The position numbers and the translations under genes were made by a program. The notes beneath the pieces are model-generated. The model saw nothing but the letters and a program-made list of their open reading frames with translations, was not told where the DNA came from and did not search any database. A stretch of 9,364 nucleotides of DNA, taken from contig JACQQO010000095.1 of NCBI GenBank assembly GCA_016206955.1, positions 1 through 9,364 of the forward strand. Reading direction: 5' to 3'. Position 1 is the first letter of the stretch. Each line of letters starts with the position of its first letter. Source of the stretch: Candidatus Omnitrophota bacterium. GTDB taxonomy: Bacteria; Omnitrophota; Omnitrophia; Omnitrophales; Danuiimicrobiaceae. This document shows positions 5,324-9,364 of the stretch, in pieces.

Positions 5324-6630
5324 TACCTTCCAAGTTCTTTTAACCTTTCTTGATGAACTTTCTCATATCCAAAAGCAGTTGGGCGGTAATACGTTCCTTT
5401 TCGTTTGATATATTCCTGTTTCACGTAATGCCCTTCAAATTTGTGAACGTATTGATAACCTTCTCCATGTCCCATTCGTTTAGCGCCTGCGTAACTCTTA
5501 TCCCGAAGATGATTTGGAACTTCCTCAGCCACATCCTTTTCTACATCCGCCGTTGCTTCTTCAACCGCAAGATAAGCCGCGTTACTTTTGGGCGCAAGAG
5601 CCATGTAAGTCACAAGCTGAGATAAAATAATGCGTGCTTCTGGCATTCCTACAAATTCGATGGCCTGAAGCCCCGCAGAAGCCAGCACCAATGCTTGAGG
5701 ATCCGCATTTCCAATGTCTTCGGAAGCCAAAATCAAAATCCGCCGGACAATAAAACGAGGATCTTCCCCGGCATAAAGCATCTTCGCAAGCCAGTAAACG
5801 GCCGCGTCGGGATCGCTTCCGCGCATGCTTTTAATAAAAGCACTTGCCGTATCGTAATGGTAGTCTTCATCCCGATCGTAATAGACAATTCTTCTCTGAC
5901 ACGATTCCTCAGCTACCGCCTGTGTAAAATGAATCACGCCGCTTGAATCGGGGACCGTTGTCAAAACTCCTACTTCAAGCGCGTTCAAAGCGCGGCGGGC
6001 ATCGCCCGAAGCTGTTTTGGCCATGTGTGTCAATGCCTTGGGATCCATCTCGATCTTAAGTTTTCCGAATCCTCGTTCAGAATCTTTAAGCGCCTGTTTC
6101 AACACCTCGATCAATTCTCCTTCTGTCAAAGGTCTGAGTTCAAAAATCGTGGAACGGGAAAGTAAAGGCCCATTAATTGAAAAAGAGGGATTGTGAGTGG
6201 TAGAACCAATTAAAATGAGAACGCCATTTTCCACATCGGGCATCAAGACATCTTGCTGGGCTTTATTGAACCGATGGATTTCATCGACAAACAAAACGGT
6301 GCTCAGGCCTTTTTCTTCCTTTAAATATTTCGCCTCTTCGATTATGGTTCGCAAGTCTTGAACATTGGCTGCAACGGCATTCAAACTTCGAAACTTCGCG
6401 CCCGTCATTTTGGAAATAATCAAAGCGAGCGTTGTTTTACCGCTTCCGGGAGGCCCATAAAAAATGAGGCTGCTCAAGCGATCGGCCAAAATCATGCGTT
6501 TAAGAAGCTTTCCATCACCCAAAAGATGCTTTTGTCCGATAAATTCCTCAAGAGTCTCGGGCCGCATACGGGAAGCGAGCGGAGCCTCTGATTTTTTGTG
6601 GCCTTTTTCAAACAGATCCGTCTTAGGCAT
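5323..6630 (-). CDS. rarA: Replication-associated recombination protein A (RarA/MgsA, WRNIP1-family AAA+ ATPase)
   Basis: RarA is a clamp-loader-like AAA+ ATPase that acts at stalled replication forks with SSB. The 435-aa length is normal. Visible motifs are the N-terminal LASRMRPETLEEFIGQKHLLG (18-38), Walker A GPPGSGKT (59-66), Walker B LFVDEIHRFN (113-122), sensor I GSTTHNPSF (142-150, usual form GATTENPSF), the arginine finger in LLSRS (R159), sensor II SGDARRALNALE (208-219), and the C-terminal tetramerisation region ending in PNHLRDKSY and the GHGEGYQYVH segment. An in-frame ATG at 6684 would add 18 residues inside pheT with no family resemblance. The ATG at 6630 starts at MPKTDLFE and has AAAGGAAAG a few bases upstream, so it is chosen. 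It overlaps the 3' end of pheT by 8 nt, and its stop overlaps the next gene by 1 nt. Confidence 0.96.
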   Translation of the reverse strand: MPKTDLFEKGHKKSEAPLASRMRPETLEEFIGQKHLLGDGKLLKRMILADRLSSLIFYGPPGSGKTTLALIISKMTGAKFRSLNAVAANVQDLRTIIEEAKYLKEEKGLSTVLFVDEIHRFNKAQQDVLMPDVENGVLILIGSTTHNPSFSINGPLLSRSTIFELRPLTEGELIEVLKQALKDSERGFGKLKIEMDPKALTHMAKTASGDARRALNALEVGVLTTVPDSSGVIHFTQAVAEESCQRRIVYYDRDEDYHYDTASAFIKSMRGSDPDAAVYWLAKMLYAGEDPRFIVRRILILASEDIGNADPQALVLASAGLQAIEFVGMPEARIILSQLVTYMALAPKSNAAYLAVEEATADVEKDVAEEVPNHLRDKSYAGAKRMGHGEGYQYVHKFEGHYVKQEYIKRKGTYYRPTAFGYEKVHQERLKELGR

Positions 6631-8680
6631 TGCTTTCCTTTCCTTTCGGAAGTTCCGCGCCAAAGGATTGTTTGAGCACGTCAATCATGGAAAAATGAAG
6701 CGCGTTCACTTCCTCATTTTGGAGGGTGCGATCTTTCGCTTGATAAAAAATCCTAAACGACAAACTTTTCTTGCCTTTTGGAATCGGGCCGCCTTTAAAA
6801 AAATCGAAAATTTCGATCTTGGTCGTCAAATCGTGAACTCGTTTCCGAATCTGATCAATGATAGCCTCCGCTTTCACGTTTTCGTTCACAATCACAGTCA
6901 AATCACGCGGCGAAGCGGGAAACTTGGGGATTTCTCTCGTGAGGCCGCGAGGTTGAATGCAGGGAAGGATTTTTTCTAAGCTTAACTCTGCATAAAAAGC
7001 TGGTTTTTCTAAATCATACACTTTTCTCGCGCGATCCGAAATGGTGCCGTACGATCCAAGGACCTCCCCTTTCAAAGTGAGGGAGATACCTTCGCCAGCT
7101 TGAAAAATTGAATTGGCAGGATGCTCCTCCCACGAATGAATTCCAAGCTGATTCAGAAATTCTTCGACACATCCTTTCAAATCATAGAAATTGGCCGGCC
7201 TCCGCTTTTCAAGCCAATGAAGGCGCCCTTCTCCGGAAATCACAAGGCTGAGCAGGCGCTCTTCCTTTGGGAGTCTCGTTCCCATTTCCAAATATCGGTT
7301 CCCAATTTCAAAAAGCCGTACGTCGGTTTCGCCAACGTATAGATTTCGCCTCACCGCTTGAATCAAACCTGAAAGCAAACTGGGCCGCATCAAATTTAAT
7401 TCTTTATTTTGAGGATTGATGAGTTTGACGCGTTCATTGGAATAGAGGCCAAGCTGATCAAATGGAACGGGCTCGACGAGACTAAATGAAACCGCTTCGA
7501 AAAATCCAAATCCAACGCAAAAATTTCTCACTTTTTCTTCCAAATCAAGAAGCGGTTCAATTCGCGGTTCAATTGGCTTCACGATCGGAAGGGTTTCCGG
7601 AATCCGGTCGTAACCATAGAGACGAGCAACTTCCTCGATCAAATCAATTGGTTGAGTTAAGTCTGAGCGGGAAGAAGGCACATGAACCATCCATTTTTTT
7701 CCTTTTCCAGAAACGCGAAGTCCCAAGCGGCTTAAATCAGATTTGATTTTGCTTTGAGGAATTTCGACCCCTAAAATTCGTTTCACTTCGGAAGTTTCAA
7801 GCGAGATCGAGATGCTTTTTAGAGGCGGCTTCCCCGCTTTGAACACAGAACTGATTCGGCCCACGAGGGCATATTTGGCAATCAAATCAACCGCGCGTTC
7901 CCGCGCCCAATCCACTCCCAAAGGATCCACTTTCCGCTCAAATCGGTAAGACGATTCGCTTCCCAGTCCAAGGCGGCGAGCCGTTTGCCGGATTCGCGAA
8001 GGCGCAAAGTATGCAGATTCAAGCAGAACGTTTTGCGTAGATTCGCTGACTTCCGATTCTTTGCCGCCCATAACTCCGCCAATGGCGATGGGCCCACGAG
8101 CGTCGGCGATCACAATGTCATCTGAAACAAGTTCATAAATTTTTCCGTCGATGGCAGCTATTTTCTCACCGGTTCTCGCGCGACGTGCTGAAATTTTGTT
8201 TCCGTGAAGCCGATCGGCATCAAAAGCATGAAGTGGCTGACCGCACTCGAGCAAAACATAATTCGTAATATCCACGATCAAATTGATCGAGCGAATTCCG
8301 CACGCTTCGAGGCGTGCTTTCATAAAATCGGGCGCCTCGCCGCTTTTCACATCTTCCAAAAGCACGGCAGAATAATAAGGACAAAATTCAGGGTGAGGAA
8401 TCGAGATGGGGAAAGTCTTTTCTGTTTTTCCGTGGGCTTTGCGTTGAATTGAAGGAAGCACAAGGCGACTTCCCGATACCGCATGAATTTCACGGGCCAC
8501 CCCGATATGGGAAAGCCAGTCGGGCCGGTTTGTGGTCACCTCGATTTCGAGAACCGTATCATTTTTTACGCGTTCCGATTTTTCGACATTGAGGCCTGCC
8601 ATTGTGAGAAGATCCGATAAAGACTCCGCCGAACCTTTAACGCGAACATAATCTTTAAGCCAATTGAATGATATTTTCAT
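6623..8680 (-). CDS. pheT: Phenylalanine-tRNA ligase beta subunit, short form lacking the tRNA-binding insert
   Basis: PheT pairs with PheS in the (alpha-beta)2 synthetase that charges tRNA-Phe. It provides the editing site and tRNA contacts. This version is 685 aa, against about 790-800 aa in E. coli. After the B1 start (FNWLKDYV...MAGLNVEKSERV) the sequence passes directly to LEIEVTTNRPDWLSHIGVAREI (44-65). The roughly 110-residue EMAPII/OB-type insert normally between them is absent. Remaining parts are in order: the B3/B4 editing domain (about 95-280) with DITNYVLLECGQPLHAFD (137-154), GGVMGG (201-206) and SYRFERKVDP (244-253, conserved Glu248); B5 (about 290-365) with DLIEEVARLYGYDRIPETLP; the catalytic-like core (375-575); and the C-terminal anticodon-binding FDX-ACB domain (588-677, PRDLTVIV). 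The ATG is 1 nt after the pheS stop, with GAGG 10 nt upstream. The frame is open throughout, so the short form is a property of the gene, not a frameshift. Confidence 0.96.
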   Translation of the reverse strand: MKISFNWLKDYVRVKGSAESLSDLLTMAGLNVEKSERVKNDTVLEIEVTTNRPDWLSHIGVAREIHAVSGSRLVLPSIQRKAHGKTEKTFPISIPHPEFCPYYSAVLLEDVKSGEAPDFMKARLEACGIRSINLIVDITNYVLLECGQPLHAFDADRLHGNKISARRARTGEKIAAIDGKIYELVSDDIVIADARGPIAIGGVMGGKESEVSESTQNVLLESAYFAPSRIRQTARRLGLGSESSYRFERKVDPLGVDWARERAVDLIAKYALVGRISSVFKAGKPPLKSISISLETSEVKRILGVEIPQSKIKSDLSRLGLRVSGKGKKWMVHVPSSRSDLTQPIDLIEEVARLYGYDRIPETLPIVKPIEPRIEPLLDLEEKVRNFCVGFGFFEAVSFSLVEPVPFDQLGLYSNERVKLINPQNKELNLMRPSLLSGLIQAVRRNLYVGETDVRLFEIGNRYLEMGTRLPKEERLLSLVISGEGRLHWLEKRRPANFYDLKGCVEEFLNQLGIHSWEEHPANSIFQAGEGISLTLKGEVLGSYGTISDRARKVYDLEKPAFYAELSLEKILPCIQPRGLTREIPKFPASPRDLTVIVNENVKAEAIIDQIRKRVHDLTTKIEIFDFFKGGPIPKGKKSLSFRIFYQAKDRTLQNEEVNALHFSMIDVLKQSFGAELPKGKESNA

Positions 8681-8681
8681 T

Positions 8682-9364
8682 TCAAAATTGCCTCAAGAAC
8701 CGGAGGTCATTTTCATAAAAAAGCCGGATGTCTTTAATCCCGTATTTCAGCATCGCAATCCGTTCGACTCCCAATCCAAACGCAAAGCCTTGGACTTTTT
8801 TCGGATCGTACCCCACCGTGCGAAAAACCGCCGGATTCACTTCACCCGCTCCTAAAATTTCAAGCCAACCTTTTCCGCCCCAGCTGATATCTACATCCAC
8901 ACTCGGTTCCGTAAAAGGAAAAAAATGCGGCTTAAAACGCATTTTGATATTTTTGCCGAACAATTTCCGCAAGAAGAGATGAATCACGCCCTTTAAATCC
9001 GAAAATGTGGTCCGCTCATCTACCATTAATCCTTCGATTTGATGAAACATAAACGAATGGCTCGCATCCACGGCATCCGGCCGATACACTTTTCCCGGCG
9101 CGATAATGCGAAGCGGCGGCTTCCGATTTTCCATCACGCGGATTTGAACGGTCGAAGTTTGAGAACGAAGGAGATGCCCGCGTGTCGTATAAAAGGTATC
9201 GAAAGCATCCCGCGAAGGATGATCGAGCGGAATATTGAGCGCCGTAAAGTTGTAGAATTCAGTTTCAATTTCGCGTCCATCGACTACCTCAAAACCAAGA
9301 CGGACGAAAATATCCGAAATTTCGCGAATCGTTTGCGTGATCGGATGAAGCCGTCCGAGCGCCG
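8682..9364 (-). CDS. pheS: Phenylalanine-tRNA ligase alpha subunit (5' end outside window)
   Basis: This is the catalytic alpha subunit of phenylalanyl-tRNA synthetase. The frame stays open from the stop to the window edge, giving 226 residues beginning ALGRLHPITQTIREISDIF. Family length is about 340 aa, so roughly 110 N-terminal residues, including the coiled coil that contacts tRNA, lie outside. A GTG at 9137 is internal and is not the start, because the residues before it (GFEVVDGREIETEFYNF, LDHPSRDAFDTFY) are canonical PheS. Class II motif 2 is GKVYRPDAVDASHSFMFHQIEG (90-111 of the visible part; SFMF where SPMF is common). FPFTEPSVDVD (148-158) forms the Phe pocket region, and motif 3 is GFAFGLGVERIAML (192-205). 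The C-terminus ENDLRFLRQF is typical. It is followed after 1 nt by pheT, the usual pheST order, so the operon promoter must lie beyond the window. Confidence 0.96.
   Translation of the reverse strand, partial: ALGRLHPITQTIREISDIFVRLGFEVVDGREIETEFYNFTALNIPLDHPSRDAFDTFYTTRGHLLRSQTSTVQIRVMENRKPPLRIIAPGKVYRPDAVDASHSFMFHQIEGLMVDERTTFSDLKGVIHLFLRKLFGKNIKMRFKPHFFPFTEPSVDVDISWGGKGWLEILGAGEVNPAVFRTVGYDPKKVQGFAFGLGVERIAMLKYGIKDIRLFYENDLRFLRQF

Noticed and set aside
6631..6684. 18-residue N-terminal extension of RarA from an ATG at 6684
   Set aside because: It overlaps the pheT C-terminus and does not resemble RarA; the ATG at 6630 has a good ribosome-binding site.
6464..6979. 171-codon open frame on the plus strand
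   Set aside because: It lies antisense across the rarA start and pheT end; its translation has no recognisable domain and both minus-strand genes are certain.
7550..7573. Short direct repeat of GCGGTTCAATT in pheT
   Set aside because: It encodes a repeated Ile-Glu-Pro in a linker (KPIEPRIEP), consistent with ordinary coding sequence.
1..9364. CRISPR array, tRNA/rRNA genes, insertion sequence or transposase, toxin-antitoxin pair
   Set aside because: No regularly spaced repeats, cloverleaf-like sequence, transposase motifs or paired small genes were recognised on either strand.

Overview
The window is a compact bacterial chromosome segment of moderate GC (by eye in the mid-40s percent) with every convincing gene on the minus strand, so the genes read from high to low coordinates. 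Gene content (bacterial pheST, rarA, aroQ, accB, DUF1844, STAS-PilZ proteins, an NtrC-type AAA+ protein) suggests a Gram-negative-type bacterium. DUF1844 and repeated STAS-PilZ proteins fit lineages such as Omnitrophota or Deltaproteobacteria-like groups, but that placement is a low-confidence inference.

Region 1 (9364 to 4331) is a tightly packed cluster: pheS (5' end outside the window), pheT, rarA and an NtrC-family-like AAA+/Fis-HTH gene. The pheS-pheT gap is 1 nt, pheT and rarA overlap by 8 nt, and rarA and the AAA+ gene overlap by 1 nt, so they are probably co-transcribed. PheT is a short form (685 aa) lacking the N-terminal EMAPII-like tRNA-binding insert. The AAA+ protein keeps Walker A but has lost the Walker B acidic pair, the GAFTGA threonine, one arginine finger and the sensor II arginine. 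It looks like a pseudo-ATPase relative of sigma54 activators.

Region 2 (4330 to 2662) opens with 191 bp of AT-rich non-coding DNA carrying TGTAA/TTACA half-sites and a candidate promoter. Two tandem genes follow, overlapping by 4 nt. Both encode a STAS-like N-terminal domain fused to a PilZ (c-di-GMP-binding type) domain.

Region 3 (2661 to 1) starts with a strong sigma70-type promoter (TTGACA-N17-TATAAA) and an ~89-nt leader. The leader has a stem-loop at the predicted 5' end and a strong terminator-like hairpin just before the Shine-Dalgarno sequence of a DUF1844 gene. Then come a flippase-like membrane protein (UPF0104/LPG-synthase transmembrane family), a 54-aa Trm112-like zinc-ribbon gene, aroQ (TTG start overlapping the Trm112 stop) and accB. 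accB has its own near-consensus promoter in the aroQ-accB gap.

Functionally, the window combines housekeeping (Phe-tRNA charging, replication-fork maintenance, shikimate pathway, fatty-acid synthesis) with a possible local regulatory module: the degenerate AAA+ regulator, the half-site cluster and the STAS-PilZ pair. No tRNA, rRNA, CRISPR array, insertion sequence or plus-strand gene could be supported.
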